Assembly (NCBI GenBank): GCA_964058805.1
Contig: CAXKVV010001475.1
Span: 1-25,621, forward strand
Direction: 5' to 3'
DNA length: 25,621 nucleotides
Source: Schoenoplectus triqueter
Taxonomy: Eukaryota > Streptophyta > Magnoliopsida > Poales > Cyperaceae
In this document: positions 1 to 9,684 of the stretch, piece by piece
How the letters are laid out: each line of letters begins with the position of its first letter
How positions within the stretch are numbered: position 1 is the first letter of the stretch
Notes under the pieces: generated by a model
Databases searched by the model: none
Seen by the model: only the letters and a program-made list of their open reading frames with translations
What the model was told of the DNA's origin: nothing
Position numbers and translations under genes: made by a program

Positions 1-204
1 CGTATCATTCTTTCACTATGTATTGACCTGATTTGGTATGACACTAGACTAGTCTTTCAAGCAGTTGAGGAAATCATTTTGGTACTTATATCGTATTTTG
101 GATTACAATTGTGTTAGCTTGGGCACATCCCTGTTAGTGCTTCAGTACTTACTAGCTCATCTATTGATATAATTCCTTCTGACCTCCTTTGCTCCCTTTG
201 TGTT

Positions 205-590
205 GTGTCATCCCTTGAGCCAAGGTTAGCCCGTAGTTGCTACTCTCTTTCTATCACTTAGTACCCATGAGACATCACACACCCCTTCGGTCCATATTGC
301 TTTCCATAATAGGCTAGTTTCCTTTCATAATGGGCTGACTCTCAACTTGCAAGTGCGAATTTCGTAAGCTACCATTCTTGCAATACTTGACGTTCATAAC
401 CGCCACCCATATCTTTACATTTCTGATTGCAACATGTCAGGCTAATTTTAGTAATAACATATTATTCATCATATATAAATCTCTTACCTCCAGCCTCCTT
501 TCATGTTTTGTCATACACACTTTCTTCTTTCATGAATTTTCAAAGGAGGATTGTCAATTTAAAAGTTGTCTTTGCTAGGAGTGCTACCAC
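205..590 (-). pseudogene. LINE ORF2 C-terminal region downstream of RT
   Basis: From 469 to 370 on the minus strand the frame reads 'MNNMLLLKLA.HVAIRNVKIW' then 'VMNVKYCKNGS'. This matches the LINE block N.ALL.KL.WR......LW..V...KY that follows the thumb. From 267 to 212 'WVLSDRKRVATTG.PWLKG' matches the W.(V/I)G.G....W.D.WL.G block. No RNase H motif could be recognised in the remaining 200 bases at the left edge. Stops are present, so it is non-functional. Confidence 0.7.
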
Positions 591-1445
591 ACTCATGTAG
601 TATATATGAACTGATGTTAGGGTGAATTTTATTAAAATTAATCTTCTGATAGGTGATAAATGAGATAATTTTCAACCCATAAATTCTTTATAAGGGTATG
701 AATAAGATTGGCTCTCATGAACTAGTTGATATATAAATCCTTAATATTTTCCTTGCCCTGCTATCTCTGCGTGTACTACCGCTGATATCTCTGCTTTGAC
801 TTCCTACCTACACGTCTTGCCAAACTATATAATCAATTTTATAGGGTTTATTTTCAGACTAAAGAGGGTCCTAAACTCCCCTGAAATATAATGCATATTT
901 CACATTTCTCCTTTATTTGCTTCTCTAAAAATCACCAGATCATCTGCATAAATCACATATGTTAGGATTGGAGCCCTAAGCGCTAGTTGTTTGTCCCTGA
1001 TGCTTCCATCATCCCTCGTCATGTTCAACCTTTATCTAAAGCTCCATCGCCACTATTAAAAGATAAGACAACAATGAACATCCTTGTCTAAGCCCCTTTG
1101 TCGATGAGATGAAGCCTCTTTAGCTATTTATCATTATTATCATTCTGCTAGAGATAAGACATGCCATGATGATAGTCACTAACTTGTTTAGTACACCAAG
1201 GGCTAATAGTGCTTGCTTGATGAACCTCCACTCTACGGAATCAAAGACTTTATTGATATCGGCCCTGATCACAAACAACTTAGCTAGATTCTCCATGAGG
1301 TCTAAGAAATGAATGAATTCCTTCATCAGAATGGTGTTGTCGGCAATGTGGCAACCTCTTATGAAGGTCGTTTGTTCCTCCGATATAATCCTGCCAACAG
1401 TTAGAGATGAGTTTAATAAACAACTTGTGTATCATATGTTGATGC
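590..1445 (-). pseudogene. LINE ORF2 reverse transcriptase core, decayed
   Basis: The minus strand shows RT motifs in order. At 1374 downward comes 'QTTFIRGCHIADNTIL', leading into an open 68-codon stretch (1326-1120) that contains 'IRADINKVFDSVEW', the motif with the first catalytic Asp. At 1092 downward is 'LRQGCSLLSYLL' (finger/palm motif). At 950-927 is 'YADDLVIF', the catalytic YADD box, preceded by 'PILTYVI'. At 758-735 'GQGKY.GF' and at about 675-628 'LSHLSPIRRLILIKF' match the G.YLG and LS.AGR.TLIKSVL thumb motifs. Frameshifts and stops (for example after 'GCSLLSYLLIVAMEL') make it a pseudogene. YADD itself is intact. Confidence 0.92.
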
Positions 1446-2289
1446 TTAGAGATATGAATTGTTTCAGTTTGCGGGACACTTTGGGATCAAAACATGTAGG
1501 CTTTCATCTATTTACTTGGTGCCCTTGTCTCTTCAAAAGCCTTCTACATCTTCACACAAATTAAAGGCTCAAGAATGTTCCAATTTGTTTAAAGAAAATA
1601 AACCATAAGGTAGTTCGGGCTAGGGGATTCATCTAGCCTCATTTGCTTAAGACATTTGAATGGTGAATTCCCTACATAGAGGGGACCGTAATGTGTCCAT
1701 TAGTAGCCTCTTATGGTATTCACCTTTTTGGGTTGATATGAAAATTCTACACATATTCTCGTACCCTTGTAACCATCGAGCCTTATGTTAAAATAAAGCT
1801 ATACAACTCCTTAAAATACTTCATAAATTCTGCTGTTATTTTTTTTTCATTACAACATTAGTCTCATTTTCTCTTTGAATTGATAGAATTTGGTTCCTCC
1901 TACGTCATTGAGTTGTCATGGTGTGAAAAAATCTGATACTTCTATCTCGTAGCACCATCCATTGCACATATCTTTGCCTTCGATATTCACATAGTTCTTA
2001 TTTGGCACTATTAGATTCCTTCATGAGTTGCTCCTCCATCTTGCTATTTTATAACATCGAATATTGAGTTTGGAATTAGAGGAGTTTTTGTTTTGCTTTT
2101 TGAACACATTTTTGAGGTGTTTCTACCATGATGCTCCATTTTATGATCTCAATCCTCATTCATTTATTTTTCACTCTCCATCATTTCCTCCCATTCGCGT
2201 TCCCAACTATCATTCCATGAATCTCTAAAGTCTTTTATTTCTAGCCACTAATTTTTTATTCTAAATTTTTTATCATATCTCTCGCCCTC

Positions 2290-2895
2290 TCAAGTTCAAA
2301 ATTGTAAAATGATCACTATGCCTCCTAGGGAGGTGATTAACACTAGCATCATGATACATATTACTCCATGAGCTACTTTCTAGTATCCTATCCAGCCTAA
2401 CATGAATAGCCTTCGAGGCATTTGTCTTGTTTGTCCATATGAAGAACGGTCCCTTAAAGTCTAAGTCTATTAAGTCAACATCAAAAGCAAAGTTTTAAAA
2501 CCTCACACTGTTTGCATTAAAAAAATTATTTTCTTCAAATTTCTCACTTACATCCAAGATGGCATTGAAATTTCCCATACAATATAAAAGTATACCAGTT
2601 GCTGCTAAATTTTTTATATCATCTCATAATCCTAGATTATCTCCATACGATTCATCCCTATATATAAATGTCATAATCCATACTGATTTTTTAACTTTCT
2701 CTATTCAGACAAATATATAATATATATATTTTTGAAACACTATTAGTCTGATATGTGCCCCCATGCTAATAATAAACCCCTAGATAGTACCCTCAAAGTC
2801 ATTATCTCAAAATTTTGAAACAATAAAGTTTGAAGAAACTGTATCAATTTAACTCAGAAGGTTTTTATTTTAGAGATGAACATAATATCAACCGT
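2290..2895 (-). pseudogene. LINE ORF2 endonuclease domain (APE type), decayed
   Basis: On the minus strand the N-terminal part (about 2895-2760) reads 'FISKIKT' followed by a 'GLLLAWG'-like segment, matching the LMETK and GGL.L.W landmarks of plant LINE endonucleases. At 2575-2552 'GNFNAILD' corresponds to the GDFNAIL motif, with the catalytic Asp changed to Asn. At 2455-2293 a long open stretch starts 'KGPFFIWTN', contains 'LDRIL', and includes 'HSDHF' (codons 2317-2309 give SDH), the C-terminal catalytic histidine motif. The domain nicks target DNA for target-primed reverse transcription. Stops between blocks and the lost Asp show it is inactive. Confidence 0.85.
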
Positions 2896-3439
2896 CATCG
2901 AAAGGAGTGAGTGAAAACAATATTTTTTGGGGTTCCCTTCTACTGCTAATTCTATGTAAGAATGTTCATTAATGACTTGGTGATAAGCCCCCTTTTGAGA
3001 GCCTCTATCATCGCCTTAATCTTCTTGTGTGTCCTCATCAGCGTCGCGCTATTTGTTTGTATGGGCAACCTTGTTCGAAAGTGCTGTCTACTTGATGTCA
3101 CACTAGTGGTCAGCTTCGGTCTTTTCATCTTGGCATTAAGATATTCTTTATGACTAGTTTTTGCCTTTGCAACACTATTTAGGTCTAGATTGCCCCTCCT
3201 TGAAGTGTCTTTCCTTAGTGACCCATGTTCTCTCACTTAGGATTCTCCGCTGCGTTCGTTGAATCCATCGTGCCTCCCAAGGTCGACTTCGGATGAATCA
3301 TGATCCATCTTCCTAAACAACATTTATTTTAATATTCAGTTCAAATTAATAATCCACGCTCCAATCTTTGCATATAATATTATGTTTATCACTAGCCTTT
3401 CATTATACTTAGCTTCTTTTTTGATCCTTGCTATTTTTT

Positions 3440-3960
3440 CCTTACTATAATCTCATTTTATGGCCTACCTCTTTGCAGAAGAGATAAGTTCGCTGTATTT
3501 TTTTTCCTAATACTATTGTAATAACTATTATGCCCAGTGTTAGGTGCCTAGTAGTCAATCAGTATTTTAGCTTCCCATTAGTAGACATTTTAACCTTGAT
3601 CTTGTAGCTTAAATGACCATTAATGCTTAGTTCTCACATTTCAGATATCGGCACCCTAATATTTCAACCATCATCTCCAAACCCTTCATGGTGGAAACCC
3701 TTGGCAGGACCTTGTGTAATTGAAGTCATACCTTCACGTCTGTAATGAATTCTGAGACCAAATCATTAGATCCCTCAAGTTGTTTCAAGGCTACCACATC
3801 ACCCCTATAGGTTCATATACCCTTTTCCATTGTACTATAGGCTTTTGTCTACCCTCGAATTCTATCAAAAACGTATCCTCAATGAGGTTAGATATCTGAT
3901 TGTCCGCTCAATCGCTCAATTGTCCATGAAATGGCCTCTCATTTTTCTTTATCTCTCCAA
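3440..3960 (-). pseudogene. LINE ORF1 remnant: DUF4283-like region and decayed CCHC zinc knuckle
   Basis: Minus-strand frames contain a stretch resembling the DUF4283 domain of plant LINE ORF1 proteins: a segment like 'FDRIRG.TKAY' near 3850, then 'LEGSNDLVSEFITDVKV', then 'LQLHKVLPRV' near 3700, followed by a region that reads like the GRL.RV...NGKLKY part of the family. At about 3492-3450 'TYLFCKEVGHKM' aligns with the zinc knuckle I-C-F-K-C-G-K-L-G-H. The first cysteine is now tyrosine and the last is lost. Several in-frame stops and frame changes separate the pieces. In the family this protein binds RNA in the retrotransposition particle; this copy cannot. Confidence 0.65.
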
Positions 3961-4100
3961 AATTATTTGCACATTCCACTTTTGATTCAACATTCAATAC
4001 ATATAAGCATTTCCTAAAGAGAGAGAAATAACACTTAGCAACCTTTGTTAAGTTTTAACCCCTAACTTCTATCAAGTTTCTCTCAAAAGAGAGAGATTGT

Positions 4101-4500
4101 TTCTGTTTTCTAGTAATATGTAACTCCTAGTGATGTCATATTTAGTATGGTAATTTAGTGGAACTGATCTTAAGTGATTGTTTTGAAAGTATTTGTATAT
4201 CATATATTTATTTTATTATTTAATTAGCCCTAGACACTAAACTAAAAGTTTGTAAATATACAGATAGTGATGAATGAAAATGAAGAAATATAGAAATAAA
4301 ATTCAATCCGAAAATATAGAAATAAGAGGTCTCAAATGAAGAAAACAAATAGATATCCAAACAATACTGATAATAATAGTGATAATGACACTAATAATAC
4401 AAAGATATATAGATAGTAATAGTGACAACGATACTCCTAGTTTTTACATTTCATAAAACTTTAACATTAACAAACTTCATACTTTTGAAAATACAATAAC
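4101..4500. other. AT-rich stretch without a recognisable feature
   Basis: Between the LINE leader and the CACTA subterminal repeats lies AT-rich sequence with loose GATAATA/AATAATAGTGA simple-sequence patterns near 4365-4430. No reading frame, promoter or RNA gene can be supported. Confidence 0.5.
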
Positions 4501-4599
4501 AAAAAAAGACTTTAGAAACGTCCAGCACCAGTTAATTGAATAATTGTTATTGAGAGGGGTTAATAACATTATAGAAATTTTCAAAGCAAAGAAATAAGT

Positions 4600-4865
4600 A
4601 GCTTGGATCTTCAGCACAAGTTATTTAGAAAAATCAATTCTAAAGACCTTTAGCATAACTTTTTTTTGAGAAATTAATGCTAAAGGCTTATCTTAGAACT
4701 GTTTTTTCTAGAAAATTAATGCTAAAAGCTTACCTTTAGCGCTAATTTTATGGAAAATTCGGTTCTAAAGTTAATCTTTTACCACCAATTTTACACCAAT
4801 AACCAGTGTTAAAGACATTTAGAATCGATTTTTATATAAAAATTGATGCTAAAAATTAATATATA
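4600..4865. repeat. CACTA subterminal repeats, copy 1
   Basis: At least six degenerate copies of a unit like 'AAAATTGATGCTAAAG' (variants TTCTAAAG, TGCTAAAG, TGTTAAAG) and of its complement 'CTTTAGC' alternate over this stretch, for example near 4632, 4660, 4678, 4715, 4755, 4808 and 4845. Such mixed-orientation short repeats are transposase-binding sites at the ends of CACTA elements. A related set lies in the spacer at 14795-14955 and 15207-15302. Confidence 0.6.
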
Positions 4866-4894
4866 TTTTTTGTTTTAACTTAGATACAGAAAAT

Positions 4895-6560
4895 ACATTC
4901 TAGCTCGCACAATGTCACCACAATTTCTACCTATAATTTGTCCAATATTTCAAAATTAATGACTTTGGAGTAAATTGAGTTAAAAAATAAACACAATTTG
5001 TTGATGGAATGTCTGACTTTTGAAAGAAATTTCTCAAATCATTCATCAATGCTTTTTTTAAAGATATTTAAAATAACATGATGAAACTTTAATCGATTTT
5101 AGACACTTTAAAAAAAATTATTTTTCTTTTTCTTTGATAATGCATAGCACGTTAGAGATAGGTAAGTCTATCTTTCATTCTTCTATGGTGCTAGCTCTAA
5201 CTAAATTCACATTCCAAACATGTCTTTCCTTACATTCACCCTATCCTTTTATTTTTCCTTGAATATTCAATAACAAACCAACTAAACTATGTTCTTAATA
5301 ACGTACATCACATCTAGACAGTATCTAACCTCCAAATAAAGTAAGTAAGAAAGATCACATAATATAGACTTATTCTTCATACACTGTTAGAAATTCTATT
5401 TTGATATATTTTACCCAAATGAACATATATGTCCCTCAATATGTCATAGACAACTTTTTTAAATAATGACATCGGTGTTCTATCGAACGTGACCTTTCCA
5501 TTGAAAGTATTTTTTTCTCGGTTAAGAAGCCTATAATATCCCAAGTAAATATTTTCTTATAGTATTTCGATTGTAAGGAATAAGTGTCTTCCCCGTAAAT
5601 AGGATATATTTTTACTCATTTCATCCTAAAACTCGATAAGTAACTGTACAAAAAATATTAATTGTGCAGAAAATAATGATAGAGATGATGAAATATTCTT
5701 TTAAATATGCATCAAATATCTACACTCCATCCTTCCAAATTTTATCAAGGTCCTCCCACAATGAAGCCAAGTACATATCTATATCATTATTCGATTGTTT
5801 ATGATTCAAAATTAGTAATGATATAATTATATATTTTCTTTTCATGCACAACTTAGGATGAATGTTATAAACATGCAATAAATTAGCCATATACTGTGAC
5901 AACTACTCATGTTTCCATAAGGATTTATCATGTTCGTATGTAGTCTTAATTTTAAATTTCTCACTTCAGCGCTGAAATCCTTGAGTATTCTATTAACATT
6001 CCTCCATTCAGGAGAGTCGACAATATTACAGATCATTTCGTTATCTTTTCTATAATCAACATGTCACTGTAATAATTAAGCACTTTTGAATTTATGAAGA
6101 GATACTAAAACTTTAATATTATTGGCAGACACTAAAATACTTTTGCTGATGATCATTTTTAAATTTTCATATGATCATCTTTTGATTTGTACCATAAAAT
6201 ATTATACTTCGGATACTTATCCAAATCACTATATTTATTTTGATATAATATGTAGTCATTCGGATATGCATGAGTTCTCTTTGCTTTCTTAGTCAAAGAG
6301 CACAATAATTTTATCGCCTTATAAGTGGAATCTGATGTTAAATTCTTTTTTTAAAAATATATCTATTAAAAGTTAGAGTAAAGAGTTAGACCTTTTATTA
6401 CTTCATATATTTTAGCTTTCATATTATATAATTTAAAAATAACACACATTTTTATAAATTTTATACAGTTAAGAAATACTAGTACATTAGAATCATTACA
6501 CAAATTTTTTTAAAAATAAAATCAGAAATATCAACAAAAGCTACGACAAAATTATTCATC
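4895..6560 (-). pseudogene. TNP2-family CACTA transposase (Transposase_21-like), decayed
   Basis: Minus-strand frames give the family blocks in order. Near 6440-6300 is a degenerate 'LYNMKAKIYEVIKGLTLYSNF'-like block (short motif NMKAK). At 6276-6240 'HAYPNDYILYQN' corresponds to HACPNDC.LY. At 6036-5842 'PEWRNVNR' and 'LRLHTNMINPYGNMSS' match the PEWK...RL.L..DG.NPFGNMS signature. At about 5860-5723 'LCMKRKYIIISLLI' and 'DIDMYLASLWEDL' match LCMK..Y..LS.LI...DIDVYL.PL..DL. At about 5520-5440 'YLGYYRLL' and 'NTFNGK' match the GHRR and F.G landmarks. At 5006-4898 'INKLCLFFNSIYSKVIN' and 'VEIVVTLCELE' match the C-terminal region. Numerous stops make it inactive. The family catalyses cut-and-paste transposition. 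Confidence 0.9.
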
Positions 6561-6950
6561 ATTTCATCTAATTGATAATTATCTTTCTATATTTTTTTAT
6601 ATTTTCTATATTTTCTACATTTTCACCCCAGATTCATCTGGTATATCATTTTCCAAATCTAAATCCTCTACATTATTATTCTCATCTCATACAATATTTT
6701 GTATATTTTCTATAATTTTGACATTTAAATATTTTTGATACTCTCTATGTCGTACTGTTTACCCTTGAAGAATTTCAAGGATGAATAGATGAATGAATGA
6801 AAATAAAATCAATGATTAATAATAAATCATGAGAAAGGGGAAGAAGAGAAAGCAAGGAAGAAGATGACCCACTGATCAGAAGAGGTCGCTGCTTAACCCC
6901 GGAATGAATCCATTAGTCCCACAACGGAATTCTGGGCATGAAGTGAAGAG

Positions 6951-6958
6951 TATAAATA
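6951..6958 (+). promoter_or_regulatory. TATA box, outer unit, pointing inward
   Basis: TATAAATA is followed by CCCC, a typical plant TATA context. It is repeated exactly in the next unit and conserved in the right arm as TATAAGTA on the minus strand (within 24868-24882). No clear start site or coding exon follows. Confidence 0.45.
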
Positions 6959-7195
6959 CCCCACTATTCTCTATCCACTCAGCATGAGTGACAGCCGAGA
7001 GGATCGAGGGAGAGAGGAGATCTCTCGGATGTCACCATGTGATTATATCTTTTCTGACAAGTGGGACCCACATGGCAGTCCCTTATGAGCAGGTCCAATG
7101 ACATGGACCTAGCCCATTTTGCTAAGAAAACTAATCAACCCGGAACAGAGGTTAAGCACTAATCCCACAAGGAAAGCCTAAATGTGGAGCAAGGA

Positions 7196-7203
7196 TATAA
7201 ATA
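7196..7203 (+). promoter_or_regulatory. TATA box, second unit, pointing inward
   Basis: This is the second copy of TATAAATACCCC, 245 bases from the first. Its right-arm equivalent at 24625-24632 is TATAAATA on the minus strand, so the core is unchanged between arms although flanking bases differ. Confidence 0.5.
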
Positions 7204-7380
7204 CCCCACCACCTCCTACTCATTCGAGGTGGCTGACCCTCGGGAGATTTCGGAGAGAGAAAATCTCCTGATGGGTCAGCCATTTGATTACATTTTCTCT
7301 GACAAGTGGGACCCACCTGGCAGTCCCTTGTAGATAGACCTAACAACATAAACCTAGCCTATCTGATGGGTCATCCATGT

Positions 7381-8220
7381 GACTATTTTTCACTGACAGG
7401 TGGACCCCACACCTCAGTGGTCTATTAAAGGAGTCAGAATTGAACCCTGAGAATCTATTACTATAGCAAACCCTAAGGAGCTGAAGCAGTATAATCCCTA
7501 TGCCACATGAAATGATGTCAATGCCAAGCTAGTATTCTGATACAACTAGTCATGAGAAATTTCAAATGTGATTTTGCTTTCAAGGCTGACCTGGTGCCAA
7601 AGCTGTGAGCAACCACCTAACTATGCTTTGATTTGTGTCAATTACTGATAAGTAGTCAGTTCTTTGACCAAGTCACCCTCATGTTAAGGGATTGAAAGTC
7701 AATTTCACAAGACTGATCAGGTGCCAAAGCTGGGAGCAACCATCTGATCAAGTCTAGATCTGTATCAACTGTTGACATGTAATCAACTGTTGATCAGATC
7801 AAGCCCTAATGAATATCAATATAAGTCTAATTGGTATTTAGTTAGGGTAGTTTCTGCAAGAGAGAGATAATTGGCAGAGACACTGAGCTACAAATGAAAT
7901 CTGGGATTAATTCAGAAGAAATAATAGGGTTTATTTGACAAAAGAATTTTTAATTCAGAGAAGCAGGGGAAAAAATGGAATTAAAAATTACAGGGGTGAT
8001 CATCATAAATTTAGGGATTTTTGGTGAAAATTTCATGATTTTTAGATGAGTGGAGCTATCAGAATAAATTCAGGGAAAACAAAGAGATTAAAACATGGAA
8101 GATCAAAGGCTGAGATTCAATCAAGGGTTTATCTGGGTGCAACTTGGGGATAGAGACACATCTGGGTGCAAACTGGGGATCCTAAACACGCATATACATA
8201 ATCAGAGAAGAGAGAGGGTG
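7381..8220. repeat. Left-arm stretch with a 127-bp tandem pair (7588-7841) and unassigned flank
   Basis: Two copies of a unit carrying 'GGTGCCAAAGCTG(T/G)GAGCAACCA' (landmark GAGCAACC at 7607 and 7734) lie 127 bases apart. The right arm has the same pair at 24181 and 24308, also 127 bases apart. Each unit also carries a TCAATT/TCAACT segment with partial dyad symmetry. The remainder (7842-8220) is conserved in the right arm (23750-24110) but holds no open frame or recognisable signal. Confidence 0.7.
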
Positions 8221-8530
8221 TGACACGTGTCAGCATCTCACTGGGCCACCTCATGCCACGTGTCAGCACCCTATTGGTCCACCTCAGCCATGTGGGCCCC
8301 ACCACCATACTGACCTGACATGTGGGCCCCACCAACATGCCACGTGGCAAGACCTGACAGGCCCACCTCACCCTTCCATATGCCACATGGCAACACCACA
8401 GCATCACACCTCACCCTCTCAGTGCCACATGGCAACACCACAGCATCACACCTCAACACTCGAGTGCCATATGGCAGCTGGCCATTGGTGCCACATCACA
8501 GAGGGTTAAGCCACATGGCACTACACTACA
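8221..8530 (+). repeat. CACGTG-rich minisatellite, left arm
   Basis: CAYRTG cores recur at irregular 20-42 base spacing, usually inside 12-base palindromes: TGACACGTGTCA at 8221, TGCCACGTGGCA at 8338, TGCCATATGGCA at 8465, with imperfect TGCCACATGGCA at 8381 and 8423. GTGGGCCCCAC occurs twice between them. CACGTG is the plant G-box core, bound by bZIP and bHLH factors, so the tract could be regulatory. Right-arm equivalent: 23455-23740. Confidence 0.7.
8381..8476 (+). repeat. 42-bp tandem repeat, expanded only in the left arm
   Basis: Copies begin at 8381 and 8423, with the start of a third at 8465. Each opens with TGCCA..TGGCA and continues with ACACCACAGCATCACACCTC. The first two are nearly identical. 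The right arm has no such tandem array at the corresponding place, so this expansion happened after the arms separated. Confidence 0.8.
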
Positions 8531-8672
8531 GAGCCACCTCAGCATGCTTAACACTAATGCAGATGATTAATGGATTGATTAAATAAGTGGACCTATCAGA
8601 GTGTGCCAAGTCAGATTAATTAGATTTAAGCAGGGAGTTAATCAATCCACAGCTGGACTAATGGGCCGAGAT

Positions 8673-8975
8673 TCATATACTTACATGTGGGGCCCATTTG
8701 TCAGGTTTATGAATGTATAGCTCACACAGGCAATCATGCACCAAGCTTATGCACAGATCTAAACAGAGATTTAAATCAAAAGGAAGAAACGATGTGCACC
8801 TGGCCCATTCATATTGCGCCTCTAACTGTGGGTCCCACCTAGTTGTGGACTCTGTGCGCCAGGCGCGCCTCCTTCCCTCTCTTCTCCTTCTCCCCTCCCT
8901 CTCTTCTTTCTTCTTCTCGACGAAGCAGAAGGCGCCATTAACACTGATCAAGCTCTCCAAAGCTCGCAACTTCAA
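8673..8975 (-). other. Open 100-codon frame shared by both arms (left copy); probably not a gene
   Basis: Minus-strand frame open for 100 codons from TTG at 8975 to a TGA at 8673. The in-frame codons upstream reach a TAG without any ATG, so it would need to be an internal exon or use a non-ATG start. It contains a basic/acidic run 'FVEKKKEEREGRRRRE', then 'AWRTEST', 'PFDLNLCL' and 'KWAP.VSI'. The right arm (23001-23303) has an ungapped 100-codon counterpart with the same stop, 66 of 100 residues identical by hand count. About 34 amino-acid changes stand against about 10 silent ones, roughly the neutral expectation. It lies downstream of the outward TATA box at 9449. No family recognised. Confidence 0.25.
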
Positions 8976-9448
8976 TTCTTTCCAGTCAGAGTTAGCCTAT
9001 ACATGGGAGAGTATGTGCAATTGATCAAAATTGAAAAGTAATGAGTGAATAGGGTTATTGAGAGAGATGAATACCTCGGGTGATTAATGAAGCACTTCAA
9101 TTCTTGCTTCAAAATTGAAAATTGATGATGCAGACTCCTTCTATTCACTTAGGCGACGCTGTAGATGAAGAAAGGAGCAGCAATTATAGGATGAATTGGA
9201 GTAATTGAGATGAAGTGATGAAATCGGGCAAATGGATGAAGATTGAAACTCTGTGCTGTAGACTCGAATTGGCAATGCTTATAGCCTCTGCGTACCTACA
9301 CGATGCTGTTTAGATGATGGAGATTATCAATTGAACGATGGAGATGTGACTTGAGCCAAGAGGTGGAATTGGGTAATGAAGCTTTGAGCTTTGAAAGAAA
9401 ATAACAATGGCAGAAAGCAGAAGAGTGCTTCAGATGCATTAGAATGAG
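8976..9448 (-). other. Putative leader downstream of the outward TATA box, with two copies of a CAGC(A/G)TCG motif
   Basis: The minus strand carries related copies of a short unit with 'ACAGC(A/G)TCG' at about 9163-9140 and 9318-9290. The right arm has the same pair near 22667 and 22816. No ATG-initiated frame of note, splice junction or RNA gene could be supported in this stretch. Confidence 0.3.
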
Positions 9449-9684
9449 TATATATAGTATGTTTAGATGCTCTAGAAGGTTCTAGCAACAGATAAAGAGA
9501 TGAGTCAAACATGGTCAACAATCAAAGGAATAAGCTTTGGATTCTTTAAAACAGGGCCCACATCGCAACAGAAGGGATAACAGAATTGGAGAACCATGTT
9601 CATGAGCCAAGCTAACTCAACTGGTGGTGCATGGATGGTGTATAGCTCTAATCCCTTGATACACCCTTTAATTGGCTATATAAA
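9449..9684. promoter_or_regulatory. Divergent TATA-box pair, left arm
   Basis: TATATATA at 9449-9456 reads outward on the minus strand as ACTATATATACTC. TATATAAA at 9677-9684 reads inward on the plus strand and is followed by CCCCTAATCCATGG and, about 90 bases on, a GA-rich leader. The two lie about 220 bases apart, back to back. The right arm keeps both at 22520-22527 and 22287-22294 with nearly the same spacing, so this looks like a bidirectional promoter carried by each arm. Confidence 0.55.

Larger units (their letters stand above)
1..4100 (-). mobile_element. Decayed LINE (L1-like non-LTR retrotransposon), 3' end off or near the left edge
   Basis: Reading the minus strand from about 4100 down to 1 gives the full order of plant L1-type LINE parts: a DUF4283-like ORF1 segment and zinc knuckle, AP-endonuclease motifs, reverse transcriptase motifs, and the C-terminal region downstream of RT. 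Every part carries stop codons and frameshifts, so the copy is dead. The 5' boundary is set only by where recognisable ORF1 ends (near 3960) plus a short purine-rich 5' leader to about 4100. No poly(A) tail or target-site duplication was found, and homology runs to within about 200 bases of the left edge, so the 3' end may lie outside the window. Confidence 0.85.
4500..6752 (-). mobile_element. CACTA (En/Spm-type) DNA transposon relic, 3' half
   Basis: This segment combines a minus-strand TNP2-type transposase remnant (4895-6560) with AT-rich subterminal sequence on its downstream side that repeats a GCTAAAG/TTCTAAAG motif, as plant CACTA elements do. The 5' half of the element is missing: recognisable transposase sequence fades toward 6752, where the left arm of the giant inverted repeat begins. 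I did not find its continuation on the far side at 25075. No clear CACTA terminal inverted repeat was located at the left end. Confidence 0.75.
6893..7380 (+). repeat. Tandem pair of ~245-bp units at the outer end of the left arm
   Basis: Two adjacent copies share the order CCGGAA, AATCCCACAA, TATAAATACCCC, a GGAGA(T/A)-rich middle, then TCTGACAAGTGGGACCCAC, GGCAGTCCCTT and a CCTAGCC end. The TATAAATA cores lie at 6951-6958 and 7196-7203, 245 bases apart. A third partial copy starts at about 7361 (GATGGGTCATCCATGTGA, then ACTGACAGGTGGACCCCAC). The right arm has the same pair spaced 247 bases. Confidence 0.85.

Noticed and set aside
1313..1564. Plus-strand 83-codon open frame
   Set aside because: Antisense to clear minus-strand reverse transcriptase motifs.
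2962..3153. Plus-strand 63-codon open frame with hydrophobic sequence
   Set aside because: Lies antisense to the LINE ORF1/ORF2 junction; it is a shadow of the retrotransposon sequence on the other strand.
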